The notes under the pieces: generated by a model
What the model was told of the DNA's origin: nothing
The model's database searches: none
Seen by the model: the letters and a program-made list of their open reading frames with translations, nothing else
Translations under genes and position numbers: made by a program
Assembly (NCBI RefSeq): GCF_000503215.1
Contig: NZ_AYTD01000013.1
Location: 248,001 to 312,000 of the forward strand
Length of the DNA: 64,000 bases
From: Pseudomonas canadensis
Lineage (GTDB): Bacteria > Pseudomonadota > Gammaproteobacteria > Pseudomonadales > Pseudomonadaceae
Direction: 5' to 3'
In this document: in pieces, positions 52,552 through 60,522 of the stretch
How the letters are laid out: each line of letters begins with the position of its first letter
Numbering within the stretch: the stretch's first letter is position 1

Positions 52552-53601
52552 TTAGAAACGCAGCGGCCATTGCCGCACACGGTCACGCAGGTTGTGCAAC
52601 AGGCGAATCAAGCCCTCGGGTTCCTTTATGAGGAACACGATGATCAACACGCCAAAGATGATTTTCTGCAGGTTCTGCAACTGCCCCGCATCCACCGAAC
52701 CGCCAAACAGCGCCTGCCCGGCATGGCTGAGGAAGATCGGCAACAGGCTAATGAAGGCCGCACCGACAAAGTTGCCGGCGATGCTGCCCATGCCGCCGAT
52801 AATGATGATGAACAGGATCTGGAAAGAGCGATTGATATCGAAGCTGCTGGCGCTGGCCGTGCCCAGGTAGGCAAAGGCCCACAGCGCGCCGGCGATGCCT
52901 AGGTAAAACGAGCTGACCGCAAATGCCAGGCGCTTGTAACGCACCACCGGAATGCCAACCACGGCGGCGGCGGTGTCCATGTCGCGGATCGCCATCCAGT
53001 TGCGGCCGACCTGGCTGCGCACCAGGTTGATCGCGGTCCAGGTCAGCAGCAGCACGGTGACCAACGTCAGCAGATAACGGCCCAGCGGGGTATTGAGGTC
53101 ATACCCGAAAAGCGAAAGCTTCGGCGCGGAGATGGTCCCGGAGGAGCCGTAGTTGTAGAACCAGGGGAATTTGACGAACAGCCACTCCAGGAAAAACTGT
53201 GCGGCCAAGGTGGTGACCATCAGGTAGAAGCCCTTGATCCGCGAGCTGGGCAGGCCGAACAGCAGGCCAACCAACGCGCTGATAATCCCGCCGCCGAGCA
53301 GCGCCACCGGCAAGCCCAGCTCCGGCAGGCGCAGTAAAAACCCGTAAGTGGCAAATGCGCCAACAGCCATGAAACCCGCGGCCCCCACCGAGGTTTGCCC
53401 GGTGTAGCCGGTGAGCAGATTCAAGCCCAACCCGGCCAACGAGAGCACTAAAAAAGGTATCAGGATCGCATTGAGCCAATAGTCATTGCCCCACAGCGGC
53501 ACCACGACAAAGGCCAGCGCCAACAGGCCAATCAGCCCCCAGGGAATGCGCCGCTGGATCAGCAGCAACGGGGCGGTGTCTTGAACAACGGGAATCGACA
53601 T
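52552..53601 (-). CDS. LivM-type permease
   Basis: A 349-residue HAAT permease with about nine to ten helices and LNLLTGYTGQTSVGAAGFMA, the LivM hallmark. The EAA-like loop is WMAIRDMDTAAAVVGIPVVR and a further conserved block is IIIGGMGSIAGNFVGAAFIS. It is placed between the binding-protein gene and the livH-like gene. Confidence 0.93.
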   Translation of the reverse strand: MSIPVVQDTAPLLLIQRRIPWGLIGLLALAFVVVPLWGNDYWLNAILIPFLVLSLAGLGLNLLTGYTGQTSVGAAGFMAVGAFATYGFLLRLPELGLPVALLGGGIISALVGLLFGLPSSRIKGFYLMVTTLAAQFFLEWLFVKFPWFYNYGSSGTISAPKLSLFGYDLNTPLGRYLLTLVTVLLLTWTAINLVRSQVGRNWMAIRDMDTAAAVVGIPVVRYKRLAFAVSSFYLGIAGALWAFAYLGTASASSFDINRSFQILFIIIIGGMGSIAGNFVGAAFISLLPIFLSHAGQALFGGSVDAGQLQNLQKIIFGVLIIVFLIKEPEGLIRLLHNLRDRVRQWPLRF

Positions 53602-53605
53602 GGTT

Positions 53606-54487
53606 TCAGACTCGCTCGATGGCGCGCTCGCCGAACAGGCCGGCGGGACGGATATACAGGAAGGCCAGGGCCAGTACGTAGGCGAACCACGGCGTGATGC
53701 CGCCGCCGATCAAGGGGCCGATATACACCTCGGCCAGGTTCTCCGCCGCGCCGACGATCAACCCGCCGACAATCGCCCCGCCAATCGAGGTAAAGCCGCC
53801 GATGATCAGCACCGGCAAGGCCTTGAGCACTACCAGCGACAACGAAAACTGCACCCCTTGGCGCGCGCCCCACAGGAGCCCCGCCACCAGCCCGACAATC
53901 CCGGCCACCGCCCAGACGATCTGCCAGATACGGTTGAGGTTGATACCGATGGACAGCGCAGCCGTGGTGTCATCCGCCACCGCGCGCAGCGACACACCGA
54001 TGCGGGTCTTGTTGAACAGCAGCGCCAGCACCGTCACCAGCACCACCGCAGCGGCCGCGGCGATCAAATCGAATTGGCTGAGCATCAGCGGGCCGACGAA
54101 CAGCGGCACGTCGTCGATGCCCAGGTCGAGGGCGCGCACTTGGGACCCCATCAAACCCTGGGCCAGGCCTTCGATAATGAACGACAGGCCCAGGGTCGCC
54201 ATGAACAGCGTGATCTGCGAGCGGTTTACCAGCGGCCGCAGAACCAGGCGCTCGATGAGTAACGCGCCGACGATCATCACGATCACGGTCAAGAGCAGCG
54301 CCAGGGCAAACGGCACGCCCTGGTCATGCAGGCTGACAAAGGTCAGCGCGGCGAACAGCAGCATCGAGCCCTGGGCAAAGTTGAACACGCCACTGGCCTT
54401 GTAGATCAGCACGAAACCGATGGCGACCAGGGAGTACATGGAGCCGGCGAGCAGACCGCCGAGCAGGGTTTCAAAGAAAAACGTCAT
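53606..54487 (-). CDS. LivH-type permease
   Basis: A 293-residue HAAT permease with about eight helices: LLAGSMYSLVAIGFVLIYKA, SGVFNFAQGSMLLFAALTFV and the EAA-like loop RIGVSLRAVADDTTAALSIG are typical of LivH. Its start overlaps the livG-like stop by one base, and the livM-like gene follows after 4 bp. Confidence 0.94.
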   Translation of the reverse strand: MTFFFETLLGGLLAGSMYSLVAIGFVLIYKASGVFNFAQGSMLLFAALTFVSLHDQGVPFALALLLTVIVMIVGALLIERLVLRPLVNRSQITLFMATLGLSFIIEGLAQGLMGSQVRALDLGIDDVPLFVGPLMLSQFDLIAAAAAVVLVTVLALLFNKTRIGVSLRAVADDTTAALSIGINLNRIWQIVWAVAGIVGLVAGLLWGARQGVQFSLSLVVLKALPVLIIGGFTSIGGAIVGGLIVGAAENLAEVYIGPLIGGGITPWFAYVLALAFLYIRPAGLFGERAIERV

Positions 54488-55257
54488 CAGTGCACCACTC
54501 CCAGGTAAGCCGCGATCACTTCGGGATTGGTCTGCACGTCGGCGGGCGTGCCGTCGCCGACCTTGCGCCCGTAATCGAGTACCACCACGTGGTCGGACAG
54601 CCCCATGACCACGCCCATGTCGTGTTCGATCAACACCACGGTGGTGCCGAGGTCGCGGTTCACGTCGGCGACGAAGCGCGCCATTTCCTGTTTTTCCTCA
54701 GCGTTCATGCCCGCCATGGGTTCGTCGAGCAGTAACAGGCTAGGCCCGGCGATCAATGCCCGGCCCAACTCGACACGCTTCTGCAGGCCATAAGAGAGGT
54801 TGCCCACCAGCACATCACGCTGAGCTTGCAACTCAAGAAATTCGAGAATGCCCTGGGCGCGCAGGCGGAACGCTTCGGCTTCCCGGCGTGCGCGGGGCAA
54901 ACCCAGGGCCTGTTCGATAACGCTGCTGCGCATATGCCGCGACAGGCCGGTGAGGATGTTGTCGAGCACGCTCATCTTCTTGAACAGCGCGTTGTTCTGG
55001 AACGTACGGCCAATGCCCCGGCGTGCGGCACCCAGCGGGTCGATGCGATGGAAGTGCTGGTCTTCGAAGACGATCTCGCCAGCATCGAAGCGATACACGC
55101 CGTTGAGTACATTGAGCAATGAGCTTTTACCGGCACCATTGGGACCGATCAGCGCGCAGATCTCGCCGCGCGCCACCTCGAAGGACAAGGCATTGATCGC
55201 CTTGACGCCCTTGAACGACAGCGAGATATCCCGCACCTGGAGAATGGCTTGGCTCAT
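54487..55257 (-). CDS. LivG-type ABC transporter ATPase
   Basis: A 256-residue HAAT ATPase: Walker A GPNGAGKSSLLNVLNG, YGLQKRVELGRALIAGPSLL in place of the canonical LSGGQ segment, Walker B LLLLDEPMAGMNAEEKQEMA. The signature reads LSYGLQKR, common in LivG proteins of aromatic-compound importers. The ATG at 55257 overlaps the upstream gene's stop. Confidence 0.93.
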   Translation of the reverse strand: MSQAILQVRDISLSFKGVKAINALSFEVARGEICALIGPNGAGKSSLLNVLNGVYRFDAGEIVFEDQHFHRIDPLGAARRGIGRTFQNNALFKKMSVLDNILTGLSRHMRSSVIEQALGLPRARREAEAFRLRAQGILEFLELQAQRDVLVGNLSYGLQKRVELGRALIAGPSLLLLDEPMAGMNAEEKQEMARFVADVNRDLGTTVVLIEHDMGVVMGLSDHVVVLDYGRKVGDGTPADVQTNPEVIAAYLGVVH

Positions 55258-56156
55258 GCGATGTCCCGTTTGAATTGCGCCAGCCACACCGGCGACGGGG
55301 TCGATTTAAGGGGTTGCCAGATGTAAGCCAGGCGCTGAAAACCGAGCAGCTTGCGCACACGGTTTTTCAACAAGCGGCGCAGGCCGCTTTGCGGGTGGGC
55401 GATGGCCCAGTCACACAGGCGTCGACGCCAGGTGCCATGGGGTGCAAGGCGACTTTCGATCTCGTCGGCCAGGTGCTGTAAACGTGCGGGCGACAACAGC
55501 AAGCCGGTGGGGGCGACTTCGCTGCGATCGCGCCGCGCCGAGGCCAGGCTTTCCGGAAAGGCCAGCCCGTGGCCGCTGTTCAGCCATTGCTCCAGCACTA
55601 CCGCCAGGCCGCCCTGCCAGTGGGTGCCCTCTTCGCTCCACAACGCGGTTTCGCCGCTGGGTTGCCACCAGCGTACGAGGTGCTGCGCCGGGTCGATCGG
55701 GCCGAGCAACTGGGCAAAATCCAGCAGGTTGGCCGATTGCCAATGCCGCACTTGCTGGCGGTCCTGGGTGTAGGCATGGGTGGGACGGATGCGCCATAAA
55801 TGTTGTTGCAGCGCTTCGGGCTCCAAATCATCGGCCAGGGTCAGGACTTGCCCGCCGATGGCTTGACCCGCAAGAGCCAGGAGCAACAGGTTCGGCTCGA
55901 ACGCCCCGCTGAGGGCCAAGCGCGATTGCTCGTCAAAGCCCTGCTGACGCAAGCCATCGGCCAGGCGTTCCACATCCCGCAAGGCGTCGATCCAGCGCCA
56001 CGCATACCACTGGCCCTGGCGCTTGTGGCGCAAGGCAGTGTGCAGCGGCGTGATCTGCGCCCAGTGCTGCAATTGTTCCAGCGCCTTGGGTAGGTTGCCG
56101 AGCAGTTCGGCGGGCCATTCCAGGGCCAGCGGACGTTTGAGTTCGTGCACGCTCAT
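55254..56156 (-). CDS. shortened AMP-binding (acyl-CoA synthetase)-like protein
   Basis: A 300-residue first gene of the importer operon. The N-terminal 110 residues match the start of acyl-CoA synthetases (LHTALRHKRQGQWYAWRWID, VERLADGLRQQGFDEQSRLA, LALAGQAIGGQVLTLADDLE). The AMP-binding P-loop, the YGxTE motif and the whole C-terminal lid are absent; the chain passes to GTWRRRLCDWAIAHPQSGLR, which resembles an internal linker of long-chain synthetases. It is therefore probably non-catalytic. Full-length synthetases occupy this place in related operons as I recall them. It is driven by the sigma-54-type promoter at 56225. Confidence 0.75.
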   Translation of the reverse strand: MSVHELKRPLALEWPAELLGNLPKALEQLQHWAQITPLHTALRHKRQGQWYAWRWIDALRDVERLADGLRQQGFDEQSRLALSGAFEPNLLLLALAGQAIGGQVLTLADDLEPEALQQHLWRIRPTHAYTQDRQQVRHWQSANLLDFAQLLGPIDPAQHLVRWWQPSGETALWSEEGTHWQGGLAVVLEQWLNSGHGLAFPESLASARRDRSEVAPTGLLLSPARLQHLADEIESRLAPHGTWRRRLCDWAIAHPQSGLRRLLKNRVRKLLGFQRLAYIWQPLKSTPSPVWLAQFKRDIA

Positions 56157-56224
56157 AGGGGTAGTGCTCCTAATGGGGTGATGTGCGTGCGGTGGTCCGC
56201 TGGCCGACGGGATTTAACTAGCTA

Positions 56225-56242
56225 TTGCAGAAGTCGTGCCTA
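56225..56242 (-). promoter_or_regulatory. sigma-54-type promoter of the importer operon
   Basis: Read on the minus strand: AGGCACGACTTCTGCAAT, matching the -24/-12 pattern (GGCACG-N4-CTGCA, GG to GC spacing of 10). The start codon at 56156 is about 60 bp past the expected transcription start. A near-identical element stands at 60404. Confidence 0.8.
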
Positions 56243-56307
56243 TACAAACTTCCAACGTATTCAATGGGTTATAAGCCCACAAAGAATTTGCGAAGCGTGC
56301 TGAGCGA

Positions 56308-56341
56308 GCAAAGTGTCTATTCAGTGTTGCGAGAGCAACAC
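56308..56341 (-). promoter_or_regulatory. upstream activator element of the importer promoter
   Basis: GCAAAGTGTC is followed by a perfect inverted repeat GTGTTGC-GAGA-GCAACAC at 56324-56341. The same block with GCAAAGTGTC and an imperfect repeat lies at 60489-60522, at almost the same distance from the other sigma-54-type promoter (83 against 85 bp). It is probably the binding site of a shared enhancer-binding protein. Confidence 0.7.
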
Positions 56342-56406
56342 CTCAGCCCTGCATCGTCACTGACTCACCGCAAACACATTCGCTATAAAAAACAAACACC
56401 TTAAAC

Positions 56407-56422
56407 CTGTCATTACTGACAG
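56407..56422. promoter_or_regulatory. lux-box-like palindrome upstream of the 291-residue protein gene
   Basis: CTGTCA-TTAC-TGACAG (CT-N12-AG), 77 bp before the ATG at 56500. A -10-like TATTAAT follows about 20 bp downstream. Both this and the copy at 43059 are followed by TAG on the plus strand. Confidence 0.45.
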
Positions 56423-56499
56423 TAGACGCCCCCATTAAAGAGTATTAATTTTCAAAGCCATATAGACGTAGTTGTCGAGACACTAATGAGGAAATCGCG

Positions 56500-57375
56500 A
56501 TGAACACCCTTGATCAATTAAGCCCCAAAAATACCGAAGGCAGTTGTACTGCGGAGATTCTCGGCGATCCGGACTTCAAAACTTTTACCGCCGACCAAGT
56601 GACATTCGTCGAAGATAACGTATACACGCGGTGGAGAATAACGACCCAATCATCCACAGCAGACGGTCACCAAGAACTCACCGCTTACATCCCTTTTTCC
56701 GAGAGTATTGCCAACAAGGAATTCAATATTGTCAGCAACCCCAATGGCCCCGATCAAATGTCGATGGTCTGGGTAAAACGAATAAATGGTGGCATTGATC
56801 AATACTTTGGTATCGAAGGGAAAGCCATTGTCACTCTTGATACCGGTGCAGCCACATTAACTGCCAGCTTCGACTTCAAAGCTGAGAGAAACCCCGAACA
56901 TGTCCAGATCAAAGGCAAGTTAAGTGTCAAGGGTTTAGATCACGATACGGGTTCAGTGACCGCCAAGATAAAAGGCGATGCCGAGGCACGTTACAAATCC
57001 ACTGAAGTCAGTCTGACCCATCAGCCTGCCTCTCGTACCTTTCCGCCTAGCTTTGCTGGATGGTCGCGCCATTACACACCCCGACCCGACGTTCGAGATT
57101 TGCGCATCAGTCTATCCGTTGCAGATAATCTAAAATTGGGTACTTACACAGTCACCGAAGACAGTAAGGAGGTGAGAGTTATTTTTTTCGATATCAATAA
57201 CGGTCTTGGCTACTGGGCAACCGAGGGCCGCGTAACACTAATTAAAATGCCGGCAGAGAACGCTACCACTGGTGAGCTGGAAGCCCGCTTTAAGTTCAAA
57301 GCGAAGGTTACTCTTGTAGACGGTACAGTGCAGACCGTTTGCGCCACTGACGGACACTTGCACATTAAAAAATAA
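56500..57375 (+). CDS. uncharacterised beta-rich protein
   Basis: A 291-residue soluble protein with no signal peptide and visibly lower GC and more A/T-ending codons than its neighbours, which suggests later acquisition. It begins MNTLDQLSPKNTEGSCTAEI; beta-rich segments include FFDINNGLGYWATEGRVTLI and LEARFKFKAKVTLVDGTVQT. No family is recognised. AGGAAATCGCG precedes the ATG. It is a single gene with a palindrome-containing promoter region, like that of the 1291-residue protein gene. Confidence 0.72.
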   Translation: MNTLDQLSPKNTEGSCTAEILGDPDFKTFTADQVTFVEDNVYTRWRITTQSSTADGHQELTAYIPFSESIANKEFNIVSNPNGPDQMSMVWVKRINGGIDQYFGIEGKAIVTLDTGAATLTASFDFKAERNPEHVQIKGKLSVKGLDHDTGSVTAKIKGDAEARYKSTEVSLTHQPASRTFPPSFAGWSRHYTPRPDVRDLRISLSVADNLKLGTYTVTEDSKEVRVIFFDINNGLGYWATEGRVTLIKMPAENATTGELEARFKFKAKVTLVDGTVQTVCATDGHLHIKK

Positions 57376-57398
57376 GTGGTTGCGTGAATGCGTTCATA

Positions 57399-57425
57399 GG
57401 CTTGCTGTTTTGTCGTCAGCAAGCC
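57399..57425. terminator. hairpin between convergent genes
   Basis: Stem GGCTTGCTG / CAGCAAGCC, 23 bp after the stop at 57375 and before the convergent stop at 57448. There is no clear T-run, so termination is uncertain. Confidence 0.4.
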
Positions 57426-57447
57426 CTGTCGCACTATCCAGTACGCA

Positions 57448-58836
57448 TTACGCTGGCGCACAAGCCTCCTTTTTTAAGTTCCGATAGCCACTTCCAGGGT
57501 GCACCTCAGGCAACCGTGCACCCTCGCCAAACAGTTTTTCACGTAGCGTGCCTTGGGCATATTCAGTTTTGTAGACGCCGCGTTTCTGCAGTTCCGGCAC
57601 CAGCAAATCGACAGCATCGATAAACGTCTCGTGAGTTAGCGCATAGGCTAGGTTGAACCCATCCACATCCGTCTCTTCCACCCACTCCTGCAGCAGATCC
57701 GCCACGGTTTCCGGACCACCGACAAACAGCGGGCCAAAGCCGCCGATGCCGACCCAATCGGCCAGCTCGTTGGGCGTCCAGACCTTGTTCGGGTCTGCCG
57801 TGGAAAAGGCTTCCACCGCCGATTGAATGGCGTTGGTATGCACATGCTTGAGCGGTTCATCCGGTTTGAACTGGCTGAAATCGATACCGGTCCAGCCGGA
57901 GATCAGCGCCATCGCGCCTTCGTAGCTGACGTAGGATTTGTACTCGTCGAACTTGGCCTTGGCCTTGGCGTCGGTCTCACCGACGATCACCGTCTGCAGG
58001 TTGAAGATCAGGATTTTCTTCGGATCACGCCCGGCCTCGGCGGCACGACGGCGGATGTCGGCAACGGTCTTTTTCAGCAGCACCTTGGACGGCGCCGCGA
58101 CGAACACACACTCGGCCTGCTCGGCGGCGAACTGCTTGCCACGGCTGGACGCACCCGCCTGATACAGCACCGGCGTACGCTGCGGCGACGGCTCACACAG
58201 GTGAATGCCGGGCACCTGGAAGTGTTTGCCGACATGGCGGATCTCGTGGATCTTGCTCGGGTCGCTGAAAATCCGGCGCTCGCGGTCGCGCAACACGGCG
58301 CCCTCCTCCCAACTGCCTTCCCAGAGTTTGTAGCAGACCTCCAGGTACTCCTCGGCGTAGTCGTAGCGCGCGTCGTGTTCGGTCTGGGCTTTCTGGCCGA
58401 GGTTCTTGGCGCCGCTTTCCAGGTAGGAGGTAACGATGTTCCAGCCAATGCGGCCCTTGGTCAGGTGATCCAGGGTGGAGAGGCGACGGGCGAACGGATA
58501 CGGATGTTCGAACGACAACGAAGCCGTCAGGCCAAACCCCAAGTGTTCGGTGACCAACGCCATCGGCGCGATCAACGACAGCGGATCATTGACCGGCACC
58601 TGCGCCGCCTGGCGAATCGCCGCGTCGCCGTTGCCGTTGTACACGTCGTAGATGCCCAGCACGTCGGCGATAAACAGGCCGTCGAACTTGCCGCGCTCTA
58701 GGATCTTGGCGAGGTCGGTCCAGTATTCCAGGTCCTTGTACTGCCACGAACGATCACGCGGGTGCGCCCACAGGCCGGGCGATTGGTGGCCGACACAGTT
58801 CATGTCGAAGGCATTCAAGCGGATTTCACGGGACAT
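57448..58836 (-). CDS. flavin-dependent monooxygenase, NtaA/SnaA/DszA family
   Basis: A 462-residue FMNH2-dependent bacterial-luciferase-like monooxygenase of the nitrilotriacetate/DszA group: MNCVGHQSPGLWAHPRDRSW, ASLSFEHPYPFARRLSTLDH, GRIGWNIVTSYLESGAKNLG and VLYQAGASSRGKQFAAEQAE are characteristic. The family oxidises sulfones, sulfonates or polyamino acids and needs a flavin reductase partner, none of which is present here. The ATG at 58836 has CGGAG upstream and overlaps the previous stop. It is the last gene of a sigma-54-type operon with sfnB. Confidence 0.93.
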   Translation of the reverse strand: MSREIRLNAFDMNCVGHQSPGLWAHPRDRSWQYKDLEYWTDLAKILERGKFDGLFIADVLGIYDVYNGNGDAAIRQAAQVPVNDPLSLIAPMALVTEHLGFGLTASLSFEHPYPFARRLSTLDHLTKGRIGWNIVTSYLESGAKNLGQKAQTEHDARYDYAEEYLEVCYKLWEGSWEEGAVLRDRERRIFSDPSKIHEIRHVGKHFQVPGIHLCEPSPQRTPVLYQAGASSRGKQFAAEQAECVFVAAPSKVLLKKTVADIRRRAAEAGRDPKKILIFNLQTVIVGETDAKAKAKFDEYKSYVSYEGAMALISGWTGIDFSQFKPDEPLKHVHTNAIQSAVEAFSTADPNKVWTPNELADWVGIGGFGPLFVGGPETVADLLQEWVEETDVDGFNLAYALTHETFIDAVDLLVPELQKRGVYKTEYAQGTLREKLFGEGARLPEVHPGSGYRNLKKEACAPA

Positions 58837-59162
58837 CAAAGCACTCCGTTGAGGTAATAGTTGCCGACGATCTGGTATTTCCAGCGCAACGGGTCATCGA
58901 GGCTCGACGGCAGTTCGGTGCGTTGGCCGGTCAGTTCGAATTCGGCGTTGCTCGCGGCGATGAGGGCTTCGGCGGCGGCGATCTGCGCTTCGGTGGCGGC
59001 CACCGGGCTGGGGTGGGTTTCAGCGCGTTCCAGCAGGGCGGCGGCCACGTCGACGCGGATTTGTAGATCGCCGAAGCGGCTGATCACATAGGGGTCATCG
59101 CTGGTCTCGACGTGGCGGCGGGTGCTGTCCAACAGTTGGCGCGCAAGGCTCAGTGCGGTCAT
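58836..59162 (-). CDS. stand-alone C-terminal acyl-CoA-dehydrogenase-like domain
   Basis: A 108-residue helical protein matching only the C-terminal four-helix part of SfnB/DszC-type flavoproteins. Its end, LRWKYQIVGNYYLNGV, parallels TRWKYHLIGNFVLNGV of the adjacent sfnB product. It lacks the FAD- and substrate-binding parts. GAGGA stands 6 bp before the ATG and it overlaps the monooxygenase gene (ATGA), so it is a translated gene rather than debris. A structural or partner role is possible. Confidence 0.75.
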   Translation of the reverse strand: MTALSLARQLLDSTRRHVETSDDPYVISRFGDLQIRVDVAAALLERAETHPSPVAATEAQIAAAEALIAASNAEFELTGQRTELPSSLDDPLRWKYQIVGNYYLNGVL

Positions 59163-59171
59163 GGTCAATCC

Positions 59172-60368
59172 TCAGTTCCAGGCGTGGCGCGCGGGCTTCA
59201 CGCCGTTGAGCACGAAATTGCCGATCAGGTGGTACTTCCAGCGGGTCGGGTCGTGCAGGGTGTGGGTGCGTGCGTTGCGCCAGAAGCGGTCAAGGTTGTG
59301 TTTGCCGGTGACCGAGCGGGTGCCGGCCAGTTCGAAGAGCTTGCTGCTGGCGAGCAAGGCGGTTTCGGCCGACAGCACTTTGGCCTGGGCAACCACCAGC
59401 GAGGCGTGGGCGACGGTGTCTTCGCTGGGCTCGGCGAGGGCACGGTCCACCGCCAGGCCGGCCTTGGCGAGAATGGCTTCGGTGCCGTGCACACGCCATT
59501 CCAGATCGCCGATGGCAGCGATGGTGAACGGGTCCTGCCAGCCGTGCTCCTGCTGGCTGTCGATCCAGGGTCGCGCCTGGCGCGCATAGATCTTGGCTTG
59601 TTCAAGGGCACCCAGGGCGATGCCGGTGTCGACCGCTGCCTGGATGATCTGTGAAATCGGGCCGTTGGCGGTGGGTTGATCGAAGGCCTGGTGAGCGGGG
59701 ATCACCGCGCTGAGGGGCACGGTTACACCATCGAGGGTCACGCCGCCGCTGGCGGTGGTGCGCTGACCGAAGCCGTCCCAGCTGTCGATCACACTCAGGC
59801 CTTGGGCATCGCGCTCGATGAAGGCGATGAACGCCTGGTTTTTTTCGTTATTGCCGACTGTGGGCACGATATGAGCGAACAACGCGCCGGTGCAGTAGAA
59901 CTTCTCGCCGTTGATTTGCGCGCTGTCACCGTGGAAGCGGATCTGAGTGTCGAAGGTGCCGGCGTTCTTGCTCTTGGCTTCGGAGAAGGCATTGCCGAAG
60001 CGATAGCCTTGGAGGACTTTGCCGAAGTAATACTGCTTTTGTGCCTCCGTGGCCGTCTGCAGCAGAATGTCGACGACACCGAGGTGGTTCTGCGGAATCT
60101 GCCCCAGGGACGGGTCGGCGGCGGAGATCAATTTGATCACTTCGGCCACCGTCACATACGACACCCCGGCGCCGCCGTACTCTTTGGGAATGGTGATGCC
60201 CCACAAGCCGCTGGCCGAGAACTCGTCGAGTTCGGCCACCGGCAGGCGACGCTCACGGTCGCGCTCGCTGGCGTCGACGGCAAACCGTGCAGCCAGGCGC
60301 GTGGCGACCTCGATGGCTTGCGCGTCAGAGCGGATGATATGGGCAGGGTATTGAGGGTGGGCTGACAT
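59172..60368 (-). CDS. sfnB: SfnB-family sulfur-acquisition oxidoreductase
   Basis: A 398-residue acyl-CoA-dehydrogenase-fold flavoprotein of the SfnB/DszC group: GLWGITIPKEYGGAGVSYVT, QIPQNHLGVVDILLQTATEA, FGNAFSEAKSKNAGTFDTQI and LAGTRSVTGKHNLDRFWRNA. SfnB is linked to use of dimethyl sulfone and other organosulfur compounds under sulfate limitation. CTGGAG precedes the ATG. It is the first gene of the operon driven by the sigma-54-type promoter at 60404. Confidence 0.92.
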   Translation of the reverse strand: MSAHPQYPAHIIRSDAQAIEVATRLAARFAVDASERDRERRLPVAELDEFSASGLWGITIPKEYGGAGVSYVTVAEVIKLISAADPSLGQIPQNHLGVVDILLQTATEAQKQYYFGKVLQGYRFGNAFSEAKSKNAGTFDTQIRFHGDSAQINGEKFYCTGALFAHIVPTVGNNEKNQAFIAFIERDAQGLSVIDSWDGFGQRTTASGGVTLDGVTVPLSAVIPAHQAFDQPTANGPISQIIQAAVDTGIALGALEQAKIYARQARPWIDSQQEHGWQDPFTIAAIGDLEWRVHGTEAILAKAGLAVDRALAEPSEDTVAHASLVVAQAKVLSAETALLASSKLFELAGTRSVTGKHNLDRFWRNARTHTLHDPTRWKYHLIGNFVLNGVKPARHAWN

Positions 60369-60403
60369 GGGCCGACTCCAGGCTCCGAGGGGATACTGGA
60401 GTG

Positions 60404-60421
60404 ATTGCAGGAGTCGTGCCT
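60404..60421 (-). promoter_or_regulatory. sigma-54-type promoter of the sfnB operon
   Basis: On the minus strand: AGGCACGACTCCTGCAAT, which differs from the element at 56225 by one base. The ATG at 60368 is about 25 bp past the expected transcription start. P. putida sfn genes are known to depend on sigma-54 and SfnR, which fits. Confidence 0.82.
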
Positions 60422-60488
60422 GAATGTAATCGCCAATAAAATCAGCGATTTGCCGGTAATTCAGTGCAACAGAGCGCGTTTCAAACCA

Positions 60489-60522
60489 GCAAAGTGTCCA
60501 TCCACTGTTGCCGGGCGAACAG
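60489..60522 (-). promoter_or_regulatory. upstream activator element of the sfnB promoter
   Basis: GCAAAGTGTC is followed by an imperfect inverted repeat CTGTTGC ... CGAACAG. It lies 85 bp from the sigma-54-type element and one base beyond the stop codon of the XRE-cupin gene. It is homologous to 56308-56341. Confidence 0.7.

Noticed and set aside
50419..55257. Annotation of the ABC system as a true branched-chain amino acid transporter (livFGHMK)
   Set aside because: The family is right, but operon partners and the sigma-54-type promoter shared with sfnB argue against amino acid uptake as its main role; gene symbols were therefore left empty.
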